Positions 22,835-34,277 of a stretch of 64,000 nucleotides of DNA are shown here, in pieces. The position numbers and the translations under genes were made by a program. The stretch is from Dromiciops gliroides (Eukaryota > Chordata > Mammalia > Microbiotheria > Microbiotheriidae): positions 661,009,724 to 661,073,723 of the forward strand of contig NC_057861.1 of NCBI RefSeq assembly GCF_019393635.1, written 5' to 3'. The notes under the pieces were generated by a model that did no database searches, was not told where the DNA came from, and saw only the letters and a list, made by a program, of their open reading frames with translations. Positions within the stretch are counted from its first letter, which is position 1. Every line of letters starts with the position of its first letter.

Positions 22835-22985
22835 ATTTTCTTAGGTTCTTTTAAGCCCTAAAGTTATGATTCTATGATCAGTAAAGTAGAATCATAGTAT
22901 TTGACCTACCTACCTCACAGGCTCCTTGAGACCAAATGAAATAATCAGCATATGTCAAAAGACTCTACAAATTACAAAGAAATAT
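22835..22985 (+). repeat. MIR-type 3' fragments
   Basis: 'gacctacctacctcacaggc' and 'gagaccaaatgaaataatca' resemble the MIR 3' region. Diverged. Confidence 0.4.
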
Positions 22986-23324
22986 ATAAACTTAAGGGAT
23001 TTTTATTACTGTTGTTTGAAAAGGTCTCAGAGCTACACACTGGTGGCTGTAAATTCAGTGACAGTGAAGTTCTTTGCATTTGTATGGACTTTCTAATCAG
23101 TTTTATTGCCAACATTTTACTTTCACAGAAATGGAAAAATAGGGTAGGAGGAAAAAAACATGAAAATTATCATGCAGCCTGGCATTTACTATCAGGGGTT
23201 CAAAGTTTGATATTTCAAGATATTTTATTACTTCTCTACCACATTTAGTTTCATATTGTTACAAAAAATTATTTAGAGACATTATTTCTCCCTTATTCCA
23301 GTTATGTGACAATTTAAAGTCTGG

Positions 23325-23425
23325 ATCAGGGTTGTAGCTCATATAATTTGATGGGCTTAATGATATTCTCATGCCCTACTGCATAGGTTTGTTGGGAGGA
23401 AAGTGCTTTGAAAATCTTAAATAAA
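23325..23425 (+). repeat. MIR-type 3' fragment
   Basis: 'ggtttgttgggaggaaagtg' and 'ctttgaaaatcttaaataaa' match the MIR 3' region. Confidence 0.5.
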
Positions 23426-23465
23426 TAAACAAATCAACAAACAAATAAAAACAGATAAGTGAATT

Positions 23466-23680
23466 AATAAATATATATATCTTAAATATGTGTGTATATA
23501 TCTTAAATATAAATATGGATTGTTATATCACATATATAATATACATCATAATATATACCTCTATATATCATATATCTATGTCTATACTATACCAATAGAT
23601 AGATAAATAGATGATTGAGATAGATAGATAGGTAGGTAGATAGATAGATGAATAGATAGATTATAGATAGATAGATTTCC
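23466..23680 (+). repeat. TATA-rich DNA and (GATA)n
   Basis: AT-rich low complexity to about 23597, then an interrupted GATA/GGTA array to 23675. Confidence 0.9.
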
Positions 23681-24364
23681 CTTGTGCCTACCACTGGACT
23701 AGTCATTGTGAGGAAGATAGAAGAAATGGACACTTTAGAAATGTAATTTCCTTAGTGTGCTTATCGCTTAAAGATCTTGCAGTGTTTAAATAATCATGCA
23801 AAACAGATCATGGTTAAGGGCCAAAATAAGATTGCTATGGATTAAAGGTGATATTTTGAAATACTTTGAAGCAGCATATGTCCTGTGATGTCCACAGTAA
23901 AGCCATACTTCAATGAACAGGTTTGATAGGATAGCAACCTCCATATTGTCAACTAAAAAATGAGCAATACAATTTGTTAATCAAGGAAATATAGTGTTGA
24001 AATTGCTGAATTTGGAAATTCTTATTCTTGGATCACATACTTTGCTTAGCTCTATGCAACTGGTCTCTTATTTGGCATCGGAACTTTGACTTAGCTCATT
24101 CATCTCCACTTCATGTAGTTATTAGTACTACCCTTTTCTCCCCAACCTCCCTTCTTTATTGATTATGCATATACTTATCTGTTTATATACTGTATAACTC
24201 CAAGAGGATGCAAATGTGTTGAAAACAGGGACTGTTTTTTGTTTGTTTCTGTTGTTGTTTTGTCTTTATATTCTTTACACAGTTCCTTAAAGGTAGGAGT
24301 TGCTTTAAAAATGTATGTTGAATTGGGGTGAATTGGATCTTTGACATGTCCCTTTCACTCTAGT
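23681..24364. other. Unassigned sequence
   Basis: An L2-type tail may lie at 24195-24320. Nothing else is recognised. Confidence 0.4.
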
Positions 24365-24690
24365 GCCATATGCAGTTACCATCTCTGGTTGATGTTGCCT
24401 TCCCAATACCTGTTACATTAGTTCCCTTTGCTCCATTCACATGGCATTATCTTAGTTCAGGACTATTCATCCCTTGTATGGATTGTTGCAATAGCCTCTT
24501 AATTGGTCACTCTACTTCCATTTTCTCTCTCCCTTTACAATTTATCCTTCTTACAAAAGCCAAAAGAATCTTCCTTAGATAAATATCTCACCATATTAAT
24601 AAAAATTCTCAATATTTATTGCTTAGAAGCAATAAAGATAAAATACAAATTTCTCAGCCTCACCTCAAGTTTTATCATTGTTTCTCCCAT
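24365..24690 (+). mobile_element. LINE-2 fragment (sense)
   Basis: 'gattgttgcaatagcctctt' and 'aaaagaatcttccttagata', then 'aagataaaatacaaatttct', are collinear with the L2 copy at 55800-55990. Confidence 0.6.
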
Positions 24691-25249
24691 TTTTCTCAAT
24701 TTTTCCTTTCTAACCCATTTCTTTCTATTTTTTACATCTTCAAAACATAACAGATCTATTTATTGTTTTTTCCTCAACTGACCACCTCTATGATCCCATG
24801 TGTCAATATGATTTAAAATGATCTTTTAAAATTGCTTTTTAAACATTTCATTTTAATGTAAAAATTTTATCTTTGTAATGTCTCTTCTGATTGTTCACTT
24901 GCAGTTATTTATTTTCTTTTCTTCTTGACTTCCATACTTATCTTTTGAAATTCTTTTCAGTTCCTTCTTTGTTAAGCATCAGAAATATCTGAAAATGTTC
25001 TTTTTCACTGAAGAACACTTTTTTTCCTTTTTTAGGATGATACTAAATTTAACCAGTAAGTTATTCTTGGTCATAAACTCTTGTCTTTTGCCTTTTAAAA
25101 TATATCTTTCTATTTCTTTTGTTCTTTACAATGATAGCTGATAATATTGTGTGATATTTGTTTGTGGATCCTTGATATTTGAATTCTTTCTAGCTTCTTG
25201 TAGAATTATTTATTTTCTCAAGAAGGCCCAAATTTTGGCCATGACCTTC
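24691..25249. other. Unassigned T-rich sequence
   Basis: T-rich DNA with a texture like an antisense LINE 5' region. Not assignable by eye. Confidence 0.35.
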
Positions 25250-25440
25250 CCCTTCCCTCTGAGACTACCCCTAATTTATAGTTTGGAGGCTGTCTACCTC
25301 ACTACACTGAACATTCTTTGAGAGCAGGTAATTTTGTTTGTCTTTTTTGCTTGTTTGGTTGGTTTTCTTTGTAACCCAAGCATTTGGCACTGTACTTGGA
25401 ATATAATAAATGCTTAACAACACTTACTTGACTGACAATA
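25250..25440 (+). mobile_element. LINE-2 3' UTR (sense)
   Basis: 'ctttgagagcaggtaatttt' and 'gtacttggaatataataaat' with 'gcttaacaacacttacttga' form the L2 3' end. Confidence 0.7.
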
Positions 25441-25560
25441 AAATGGAGATAATAGTATCACCTACCAAATAGGGTTGTTGTGAGAACATAATGAGTTAAC
25501 AAATGTAAAATTCTTTGAAAATCTTAAAGCATGATATAAAAGATGACTAATGTTATTACA
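25436..25560 (+). repeat. MIR-type 3' half
   Basis: 'aaaatggagataatagtatc', 'acctaccaaatagggttgtt', 'gtgagaacataatgag' are the MIR 3' half. Confidence 0.75.
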
Positions 25561-26799
25561 TTATGGGACAATCTGTTTTGTATGATGTCTAGACATTTTA
25601 ATGAAACATCTTAAGAGCCTTCATATTTTCCTAGGCCAAAATATACTTCAACATATAATGCAGGTAGCCAAATGTAGATTATATGAAATTAGTGAGGGTC
25701 TTACTCTTTACCACTGTTTGATCCTGAGATAACCCCTTTATTAACAAAGTCCTAACTATACTGCAGTTGAATTCAGTTGAGGAGGTAGTGGCAGTGGCTC
25801 TGAAGAAGACAGTCAGGACAGGCCCTTCATTACAGTTATACATAGCAGTAGCCCTGTCCCTCAGATAATCTAGCTGCCACATCCACAGGGTTTGGTAAGG
25901 AAGTAATCCCCAAAAGATAGATGTTTGTCAGTGGGGTTCTGAGCATGGGAAATTAAGGTGGTTGTACTATGCATTATTGCTGTATCACCATGAAATGGGG
26001 CATGGAAATAGTAATTGATTCTGTGTAAGAGAAGAATGATTTGTCTACTACCTTGTCACCCTGAGACCAAACTCTGTTTTATGTTAGTTACATCTCTGAA
26101 TAAAATTAAATCAGCAGGGAATCAGGATGAGCTAGGAAAGGAGATGAATATATGAAAGAGCTTGGTGAATGAATCATTTCAAAATAGGTTTATACGTGCA
26201 AGAGACTTCTTTCCAAAATTAAATCCATGTTGATTTAAATCATCCATTATTGTATATATTCCATTAATAGAGGTAATTGCAAGTTGACTCTCTCTCTCAT
26301 ATAATGTCATTATTTTCTAGTATTTATTCTCCCTCATTTCACAAACCTATGTCAAACTAAGTGCTGTTGATTGTTAGAACCTAAATACAGATTTCTCTAA
26401 ACAAAGTTTTGCAAAATCCATTCTCAATTGGTTTGCTGTCATAAAGTCATTCTTCCCCCCACCAAAAACCATCATGAAAACAGAACTCTTTTGTGATCTT
26501 TAAGCTTTTTTCTACAGTTTGCAAATCCACATTAAAGAGCTTTGAGATAATCTAACTTGTGAAGCAGAGGAAGAAAAATGAAAAGAAACAGAGACTAAAT
26601 CTATGGGCAAAAAGTCAAGTGAAGAATTGAGGGGATTAGTTGGATAATTCAAGTACAAATTATCTAGCTTGGCTGTCCAGAGTAATCAAATGAACTAGAT
26701 AGAAGCAAACTCACTAATTTGTGCCATGGTGATAACAGTAAAGAAAATTCCATCTGTCTTGCACACAGAGGCATCAAATCTAACTTATTTGACCATTAC
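25561..26799. other. Unassigned sequence
   Basis: No recognised gene. A 67-codon minus-strand frame at 25679-25882 has no family features. Confidence 0.45.
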
Positions 26800-26860
26800 G
26801 ATAATAGCATTACAAGATAGAGGTGATATTAGAGATCATTCAGCCAAACCCTCTTATTTT

Positions 26861-27051
26861 TTATTTTTTTCTTTATTTAGTATTTTATTTCCTCCAATTA
26901 CATATAAAACAATTTTCAACATCCATTTTTGAAACGTTGAGTTCAAAATTCTCTCCCTTTCTCCCTCTGTCGCCACACCACTTTGAAAGGGCAAGCAATT
27001 CAATATAGATTATACATATGTAGTCATACAAAACATTTCCACATTACTTAT
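26861..27051 (-). mobile_element. LINE-1 3' end, 5'-truncated
   Basis: The T-rich left side is the antisense poly-A. 'ttcctccaattacatataaa' and 'acaattttcaacatcc' match the LINE-1 3' UTR also seen at 38100 and 60340. It is flanked by an imperfect ~16-bp TSD (26845-26860, 27052-27067) lying in the host MIR. Confidence 0.75.
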
Positions 27052-27130
27052 CCAACACTCTTATTTTACAGATCAGGAAAATGAAGCCCAGAAAAGCAGA
27101 GCAGCTTAGTTGCTGAAGTAACAAATAGCA

Positions 27131-27383
27131 AGGGCAGTTAGTGGCTGAGTGGATAGAGCTCCAGACCTGGAGTCAAGAAGACCTTGAGTTCAAATCTGGC
27201 CTTAGACACTTATTAGCTGCACGATTCTGAGCAAGTTACTGAATCCTATTTACCTCAGTTTCTTCATCTGTAAAATGAGCTGGAGTAGGAAATGGCAAGC
27301 CATTCAAACATTTTTGCCAAGAAAACCCCAAATGAGGTCACAAAGAGTTGGACATGAGTAAAAAATGACTGAACAACAAAAAT
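27131..27383 (+). repeat. tRNA-SINE with RTE-like 3' tail
   Basis: Head 'gtggctgagtggatagagc', then 'catctgtaaaatgagctgga', then 'ggtcacaaagagttggacat', which resembles the RTE/BovB 3' terminus. An 8-bp TSD (aaatagca) lies at 27123-27130 and 27384-27391. Confidence 0.88.
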
Positions 27384-27679
27384 AAATAGCACAGTTAAAA
27401 TGTGAGTCTAGGTCTGTTGGCATCAGATCACAAGTGTTCATTCCACTATATCATGTTATCTGTTTGGCAAAAAAGACCCTGAAAATCTTATAGGCTTGTG
27501 CTAAGAAGTCTTCTCACAAAGCAATGATTGTGGGAGGTCTGAAATCTAGATAAGTGAGGGGTGAAGAAGAGCAGACTAAGTTAAACTGAACACAGAAATA
27601 AATGTATTGACATGCTGAAGTATGATACATGTTGGTTTTGTTTCAGTGCCTAACATACTATTTAAATGAGTTTATCAGA

Positions 27680-27815
27680 TCCTCACCATGCCATTTACTA
27701 CCTGTGTGGCCTTGGACACACACTTAATCTCTTTGAGTCTTAGTTCCAGCATCTTAAAGGGAAAAAGTTGTACTCAATGATCTCTAGTGGTTCTGATAGG
27801 GCTAGATCTTTGCCC
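27680..27815 (+). repeat. MIR-type SINE
   Basis: 'tttactacctgtgtggcctt' and 'ctcaatgatctctagtggtt' give core and 3' end. Confidence 0.7.
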
Positions 27816-28004
27816 TAGGAATTCAAAGAATCTCTACCCCCTGTAATGGGTTGGAGGCATCTCAAATGTCTCTTTCTAAAAGGGGTGAGGAAGTGATCGA
27901 TCCTTCTTTATATTCACCATGATTATACTCAGATTTTGTCCCTTTTTTGAAAACAAGTAGTTAGCTAATGTTTAAGTGAGATCACATGAATGGTCAATTT
28001 GTCA

Positions 28005-28145
28005 GCAAGCATTTAGGAAATGTTTACTATGTGCCAGACACTGTGATAAGCAATTGGATGATGGATACAAGCAGAAAAAATAAAAGACAGCCCCCGTCCT
28101 TAAAGAGGTTACATTCTAATGGTGGAAGATGACACATAAAAGAAA
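28005..28145 (-). mobile_element. LINE-2 3' end
   Basis: 'actatgtgccagacactgtg', 'gtccttaaagaggttacatt' and 'ctaatggtggaagatgacac' are the antisense L2 3' UTR. Confidence 0.75.
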
Positions 28146-28284
28146 AGTGAAAAAGGTTGGGGGGAGACTAAGGTACTTGGCATGGAGACATGATTAAAAA
28201 AGTCCATAGTCTGGCCAGGACAGAAATTAGACATAGCTGGCTTGAATTCACTCCTTAAATGGAAATTCTAGGAGGAGCCATCTA

Positions 28285-28309
28285 ATCAGAGAGAGAGAGA
28301 CAGACACAT

Positions 28310-28341
<32 letters not shown>

Positions 28342-28385
28342 GACAGAGATAGAGACAGAGACAGAGATGGAGACGGAGACAGAGG
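28285..28385 (+). repeat. (GA)n/(GACA)n purine-rich array
   Basis: GA, GACA and GAGACA units over about 100 bp. Confidence 0.95.
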
Positions 28386-29194
28386 AGTCAGAGAGGCATA
28401 GAGTACTTCCAATGTGGGGATTTCAGGATAGTAATGAAGTTTCAGGATGCAGAAAAGGGTCAGTATGGAAGTCCAGACTGTAGCCTAGAGAAGAATGAGG
28501 ACAAAAACCAGGCTCACTCTGACAGGGATAGTGTTGTCTAATTGCCTAAGGGCCTGGCTTGGGTTTTACTATCCTGACAGTGGGAGAATACTTTCCAAAA
28601 ATTTGGGTGGAGAGACAAGCCTAAGAACAAGTTGCTAATTATGGCTAGAGCCTGGAAGAGAGGAAAGGCAGACGATATTCCTTGGCTCTCCTTGAGGGGG
28701 ATAATAGTAATCTAGGCAGGTAAGACAAGAAATAATCTCTAGGCAAAGTTTAGTAAGTGTGTAGTATACACCAGGAAAGGTCACTGAGTCCACCTCATCC
28801 CTCATATTAGAACCTTTTACTTTGAAAGACACCCTTGGAATAGCTATCCTACATCTATTACTACCACTATTATTATTGCCCCTGTTCTCCAATGGCTCTG
28901 GGATCTCAATTTTGTAATTATATCAATACATGATACAGATTGAAACTCACACAAAACCTTCCCTTTCTATTTTTTTTTTCTGTGTCCTCCTGAAACTCTG
29001 CAGGAGGGGATTCAATCTAACATACTGAGGGCTTACCTCCAGCTTCTTTCCCATTTCATGGCTACCAATGAAACATATGGGCTATTCACTGGTTCTCTTT
29101 CTCTTTTGATATGTAGCTAACTCAGCTTTTTTTTCCATATATAGTTCATTGATAGCAACAATTAAAACAAATAGAATGCTTCTATAAAGTTTGC
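28386..29194. other. Unassigned sequence
   Basis: No recognised gene. The minus-strand 85-codon frame at 28635-28892 has no family features. Confidence 0.45.
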
Positions 29195-29405
29195 TAAGTA
29201 TTTTACATTTCTTACATCTATTACATATTTGATGCACTCAACTGTTATTACTGCTATTAGAGATGAGGAAATTGAGATTTCCAGAGATTTCCAGAGGTTA
29301 AATGACTTAACCAGAGTCACATATCTGGCAAGTGTCTGAGGCAGAATTTGAACTCATCTTCCAGAGTTTAAGTTCAACACTCTATCCTCTGAATTACTTA
29401 GCTAC
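29195..29405 (-). repeat. MIR-type SINE, near full length
   Basis: 'agagatgaggaaattgagat', 'agagtcacatatctggcaag' and 'ctgaggcagaatttgaactc' run in antisense order to the head. 'ccagagatttccagagg' shows a short local duplication. Confidence 0.78.
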
Positions 29406-29639
29406 TACTTTTACCCACCTTTTGCATGACTTCTCCTTGGTAAGGTATTGCAGTCTACTCACACCCAACCATTTACCTCTACTTCCCCATTCTTAATTTT
29501 TCAGCTTTAGTTCTTTGCAGACTATTGTGTTCTATGAATTACATAAATTCAACATCACTGCAAGAATTTTGAAGTTAAAAAAAAAGATGTGTTTCTAAAA
29601 GATGCTTGGTGTTATAAAATTTTAAAACATATAATTTCC

Positions 29640-30863
29640 CAATGTTAACCTATCCCATGCTCTTTGTCTATTTTGGTTATGGGACCAATATATTGTCTAT
29701 TAACAGGGCCTGCCTAAGACATGTAATGTTGGACAACTTTTATGGATTGGATTATCCATCCAACTATGTTTAAGGGTATGAACAAAAGATGCTCTTGATC
29801 CAGTTGTTTATTTTTTCCCTGAAGAGAATATTTAATCTGAAGAAATTTGACTGATGCTTGATTTCATCCAGGTATTTCTCCAGTTTTTCAGGGTTTGATG
29901 CAGTCTCCACAATGGCATCCATCAGCAGGATCCTAAGAACTCCCATTTATACAGATTTTTTTTTCAAGGTTGGCAAAGCACTGATTTGATCCCCTAGAAA
30001 GATGAAGGAATTTCTGGAGATTTTCCTCCCATTTTCCACCACTTTGTCAGACCAACTAGATCAAAAAGGGAGTCTTCTACCACTTCCAAAGTTTCATTTG
30101 TCCTACTCCTAACCTAGTAGGCATTGTGTCACAGACATTGAAAATATTGCTTGTCCCATCTATGATCTATGCCTCTTCTTTTCCATACCTCTCTCAAGGA
30201 AATTAAGTTGAATAGATAAAACTGTTGAAATGATTTGCCCCACCCCAGTCAGCTGTCTCCAAAGCCAAGAGCTCCTTGTCAATAATTCAGCACATTTAGG
30301 ATTTATATAACTTTTTATCATTTCTTAATTCCAGCACAGCTACAGATAGACAGAGTACATAGCCTCTCCTTGTCATAATCAGTATCATTAGGCCAACGGA
30401 GTATAATTTACATATTCCTGTGTGTTTTATGTGTTCTGACTCTCCAGGATGTGCTGAAATACTTTGACCTTTTCAGGGTTTAATGTATTGATCAACTTAG
30501 CCTTTGTAACTTTTTTCTCTCTTTCCACTTGGTGTCTGTAGCCTCATCATTAAGCTGAGGGAGATGGAAGAGCTTAGATATCCATGTTTAATGCCAACTA
30601 TTAAAAATGGATACTGCTACAGGAATTAGATTAAAGATATTTGGATGTTAATATTCACATATCTCACCCTTGTGGCAATTGTAATGGCAATGAGAGATGA
30701 CATAGCATAATTCAGCTATCGTTGCAGCAGCAACTGAAAGATGAGTCTTTCTTTTTAACTTTACTTGTAGTGAGAGAAAGAACTGTGTTACTTCCTCCAG
30801 GGCCAGGATTTTCAAATTCTTGGCTTCCTTTAGTTCCTCATGCCAGCAAGGATGACTCAGCAC
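29640..30863 (-). pseudogene. Coding-like relic, origin unidentified
   Basis: On the minus strand several separate pieces read like conserved globular protein. 30863-30648 is a 71-codon open frame including WHEELKEAKNLKILALEEVT. About 30590-30450 includes LPQLNDEATDTKWKERKKV and then LINTLNPEKVKVFQHILES. About 29960-29830 includes MGVLRILLMDAIVETASNPE and KLEKYLDEIKHQSVKFLQIK. The pieces are in consistent order but broken by stops and frame changes. They do not match any transposon in this window. I infer a decayed pseudogene or an unrecognised mobile-element protein, and cannot name the source. Confidence 0.3.
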
Positions 30864-31365
30864 ACATCAAAGTCAACTAATGTTGCCAGGTCTCCATTAT
30901 TTTTATCATTTTCAAATTAGGAACGGCAGAAGTCTAAAATGAACATTCACTAGAGGTAACCCAGTGGGATTTGTTCTTCTTATTCTGAATCTTCCCTGTA
31001 ATGTATGTGATTATCTCCTTTGCAATTTGCATTACATGAAAATGTTATTGGGACCAGGCATAAACAAAGTGGTCTCTAATGAAAACGAAAACATTCGGCA
31101 GCTCACCTTCACCATGGTTCACCTTGTGGTTGTGAATAAAAATCCAGAATGTAATTCCCATCTTTGGTGAGTATGCACACATTGTGCTTACGTAGATTTA
31201 AACAACTCTTTAAAAGCTGGGAAATTAATCTGAATATTAAAACAATGCGGATTTTAAAAACAATAAAAATAACTATATAGGTTGATTGAATTTAAACTAA
31301 AATATTCAATAAGTGGTTTCTGTGGATGTCCTTTAGAGCATCATTTAATCCTCATAACAAACTTA
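30864..31365. other. Unassigned sequence
   Basis: May be the 5' continuation of the relic to its left. No clear coding pieces were read here. Confidence 0.35.
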
Positions 31366-31590
31366 GAGTCCTCAAGACTCATCTTCCTGATTTCAAATAT
31401 GGCCTCAGACACTTACTAGCTGTGTGACCCTGGGAAAGTCACTTAACCCTTTTTGTCTCTGTTTCCTCATTTGTAAAACAAGCTGGAGAAGGAAATGGAA
31501 ACCTCTCTAGTATTGTTTCCACGAAAACTTCAAATGGGGTAATGAAGAGTCAGATACAACTGAAGTGAGTGAACAACAACAACAACAAAA
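31366..31590 (+). repeat. tRNA-SINE with RTE-like 3' tail
   Basis: 'gcctcagacacttactagct' core, 'gctggagaaggaaatggaaa', then 'aatgaagagtcagatacaac' and a (CAA)n tail. Confidence 0.85.
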
Positions 31591-32342
31591 AATGGCGTGT
31601 GATAAAACTTATGAAAAGACTAAGTTTCAAGAGTAGAATCAAAAACATCTTCCATGGGTACCATCCAAAAAGAAGGGTTACCCTTAAGGAGTTAACACTG
31701 AGTAATATACACTTTATAAGGAAATATATTGTGCAACATATCACTGCAAGCTGCAAATATTTATCACTTGTAGAATGCATAGTAAGAGATGGCCTGGCAG
31801 CTAAAAATATGTGTAAGAAACTAGTTATCTTTGATGGATTTACAGACAACAAATCTTCTTGCTACAGATACAGATTTCAAAATATTCTGGAGAGGCTAAC
31901 CATTAAACTCTTCTGGAACTTGACTATTATCATAGACCACACTCCTGTCTTCAATCACTGGATATAATACAGTTTCAAAAAAAATCCTCAAAAAGACCAT
32001 TTTCAATAGTTGTCCCCATCCCAAATACTCAAAATATATAAACTATATGGAACAAAAAGCTGGCATATCTTGGCTAAGGATATCAAAATCATGTGGCTGT
32101 TACAGAAGTTGTACTAACCATGCTTCCAGTGAGCCTACAGAGAATTACTTTACATGTTAATAGTATTATCCAAATATAAATAAGTTATAGAACAATGAAT
32201 ATAAAACAATAAGAACAGAACAACAATTTGTCCCAGTACCATTTGTATTTGAACCCATCAAAAATAAAAGGAGGAGATAACAAGGTTTTGTTTTGTTTTG
32301 CATCTCCTGAGATTAATAGAGTGCTTTGTTCATAGTAGATGC
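31591..32342. other. Unassigned sequence
   Basis: A 132-codon plus-strand frame (31569-31967) starts inside the SINE's (CAA)n tail and is probably not a gene. Nothing else seen. Confidence 0.45.
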
Positions 32343-32415
32343 TCATTAAGCTGGTTCATGAATCAAAGGACTTAAGTTCAAATCCCTCTGCTGATACTTC
32401 CTACCTATGTGACTT
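32343..32415 (+). repeat. MIR-type head fragment
   Basis: 'aaggacttaagttcaaatcc' and 'ctacctatgtgactttgagt' are head and core of a truncated MIR. Confidence 0.55.
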
Positions 32416-32424
32416 TGAGTGTAT

Positions 32425-32545
32425 GAATGAATATATAAATAATATTTATTAAGTATTAATTTTGTCCTAACCATGCTATGTGCTAAAGACACATATGGAG
32501 GTTTGGGACACTTCCTGTCCCAAAAGAGTTTACCTAACAGGCTGA
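32425..32545 (-). mobile_element. LINE-2 3' end
   Basis: 'aatatttattaagtattaat' with 'catgctatgtgctaaagaca' and 'cccaaaagagtttacctaac' are antisense L2 3' UTR. Confidence 0.55.
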
Positions 32546-32624
32546 GATATAGGGGATCCATGGCAAGGGAAGAAGGTTTTATAAGGAGAAAATGACTGGG
32601 GTTGTTGAAGAATTTGTTTGGATA

Positions 32625-32762
32625 TGAAACAATCTAATCTGTTTTGGACTCAGCTAGTACTTTTACTCAATCATTCACCTTCCTAGGCTTCAAGTTTCCA
32701 TATTTGTAAAATAAAGAGGTTGGACTAGATGATCTCTAATGTTTTTTCTAGCCCTAACTCTA
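32625..32762 (+). repeat. MIR-type SINE
   Basis: 'ttgtaaaataaagaggttgg' and 'actagatgatctctaatgtt' mark the core and 3' end. Confidence 0.7.
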
Positions 32763-32764
32763 TG

Positions 32765-32938
32765 TAGCAGGTCAGTCAGTAGATAGAGTGATTGACCTTG
32801 ATTCAGAAAGAGCTAGGTTCATATTTAGCCTCAGGAACCTTTTAGCTATACACAGATAGTGGAGGATAGAAGGGCCTGGCATGCTATCGTCCATGGGCTC
32901 AGGAACAGTTGAACACAACTGAACACTCAACAACATCT
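32765..32938 (+). repeat. tRNA-SINE with longer RTE/BovB-like tail
   Basis: A degenerate head, then 'agggcctggcatgctatcgt', 'ccatgggctcaggaacagtt' and 'gaacacaactgaac'. This order matches the end of the RTE/BovB 3' UTR as I recall it, and extends further upstream than in the other copies here. Confidence 0.7.
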
Positions 32939-32939
32939 T

Positions 32940-33215
32940 ATTAGTTTTGTGACTTAACTGCCTCTGTCTGGCTCACTTTCCCAGTCTGTAAAATTGCTAA
33001 CCTACCTCCCAAAGTTGTAAATATAGAATTCAAAAATATCCAAGGCAATTCACTTAACCTCTGTCTTCCTCAGTTTACTCATCTGTAAAATTGGGCTAAT
33101 TATAGCACCTACTGCCTAGCATTATTGTGAAGATAACTGAGATGATATTTGTAAGTGCTTTGAAAATCTTACAGCACTACATAAATGATAGAGGAGATGA
33201 TGATGATGATGATAA
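32940..33215 (+). repeat. Two MIR-type fragments in tandem
   Basis: 32940-33020 and 33040-33215 each contain a 'tctgtaaaatt' core. The second has the full 3' half ('gcctagcattattgtgaaga') and ends in a short (GAT)n. Confidence 0.7.
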
Positions 33216-33761
33216 ACCTTTAAATTGAATGAGATACAGCCTTAATGAGTTGTAAGGGAATGAAAAGCTATAGTTCCTAAGGCATAGTTACGACACACCT
33301 GAAATTCAAGAAGAAGTGGGCATGATATAATTTTCTTTCCCTCCCTTCCTCATTCCTCGGTATTGTGTTGTCCTTGAGCAAATATCAGTTATCAGAGGAA
33401 AGAATGGCCTTCTTTGGAAGCATTTACAATGAATTTTGTCATGAATTTCTCATTATTAGGGCAGATATTTTCAATTATATTGTGTATTAGTCATTTAATC
33501 AATTTAATTTATTATAAAAATACAGGAAAGCCATAAAATCCCCTTTCCACTACAGATCCAAGGCTACTTAATTCTCTTCAGTTGTACATTTCACATTTGT
33601 TTCAATTCAAACAAGTCTACCACCAGAATCAGGGTTTTTTACACTAATTCTCTTTAACTAATTTTGTAATAAAATGGAACCATTTGGAGGAGATTTATTA
33701 TTTACTAATAGGGTGCTTCTTGTCTTATCTTGTTTTCTTCACTTAGCATTCTTCCTTTAAG
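33216..33761. other. Unassigned sequence
   Basis: Nothing recognisable. Confidence 0.4.
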
Positions 33762-33775
33762 TTAATTCTAGGTAG

Positions 33776-33913
33776 GGGGCCGCCAGGTGGTGCAGTGGAT
33801 AAAGCAGTGGCCCTGGATTCAGGAGGACTTGAGTTCAAATCCAGATTCAGACACTTGACACTTACTAGCTGTGCAAGTCACTTAACCCTCATTGACCCGC
33901 AAAGAAAAAAAAA
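33776..33913 (+). repeat. tRNA-derived SINE with 13-bp TSD
   Basis: Full-length second-subfamily copy, with the box 'cttactagctgtg' followed directly by 'caagtcacttaaccctcatt' (a small internal deletion). TSD ttaattctaggta / ttaattttaggta at 33762-33774 and 33922-33934. Confidence 0.94.
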
Positions 33914-33934
33914 TGAATAAATTAATTTTAGGTA

Positions 33935-34277
33935 CTAAATTATTCTGCAATAATGTTTATTATTATTCCTGTTTCCCAGAATTTCTTTCTTTTCTCTCTA
34001 AACTTGAAATTTCATTTAAATTGCGTTAATGCAGAAAAATTGAAGAACTGAGATAGTTACCTGGATCATTTTAAAGCAAAATCACCCTTTGCCTACATTA
34101 TCTGACTGTTTAGTGCTAAAAAGATAGGTGCATATACATGTGCTTTTATTTTTGGTCTTAAATTTTCTAAATAATTGCCTCAGTGTATTGTCCTCAGTGG
34201 TCAATGAACCAATAGTGACATTAAATCCTAGATAGCATTCCTAGTGAATCCTGTGAGATCTTATATATTCTACATAG
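33935..34277. other. Unassigned sequence
   Basis: Nothing recognisable. Confidence 0.4.

Larger units (their letters stand above)
26800..27460 (-). repeat. MIR-like element split by two insertions
   Basis: The host pieces are 26800-26860, 27052-27130 and 27384-27460. Joined, they read as one antisense MIR-like element ('agagatcattcagccaaacc', 'ttacagatcaggaaaatgaa', then 'aaaatgtgagtctaggtctg'). The two gaps are a LINE-1 3' end and a SINE, each with its own TSD. Confidence 0.75.

Noticed and set aside
31569..31967. 132-codon plus-strand frame
   Set aside because: It starts in the (CAA)n tail of a SINE, giving poly-Asn, and the rest shows no family features. Probably chance.
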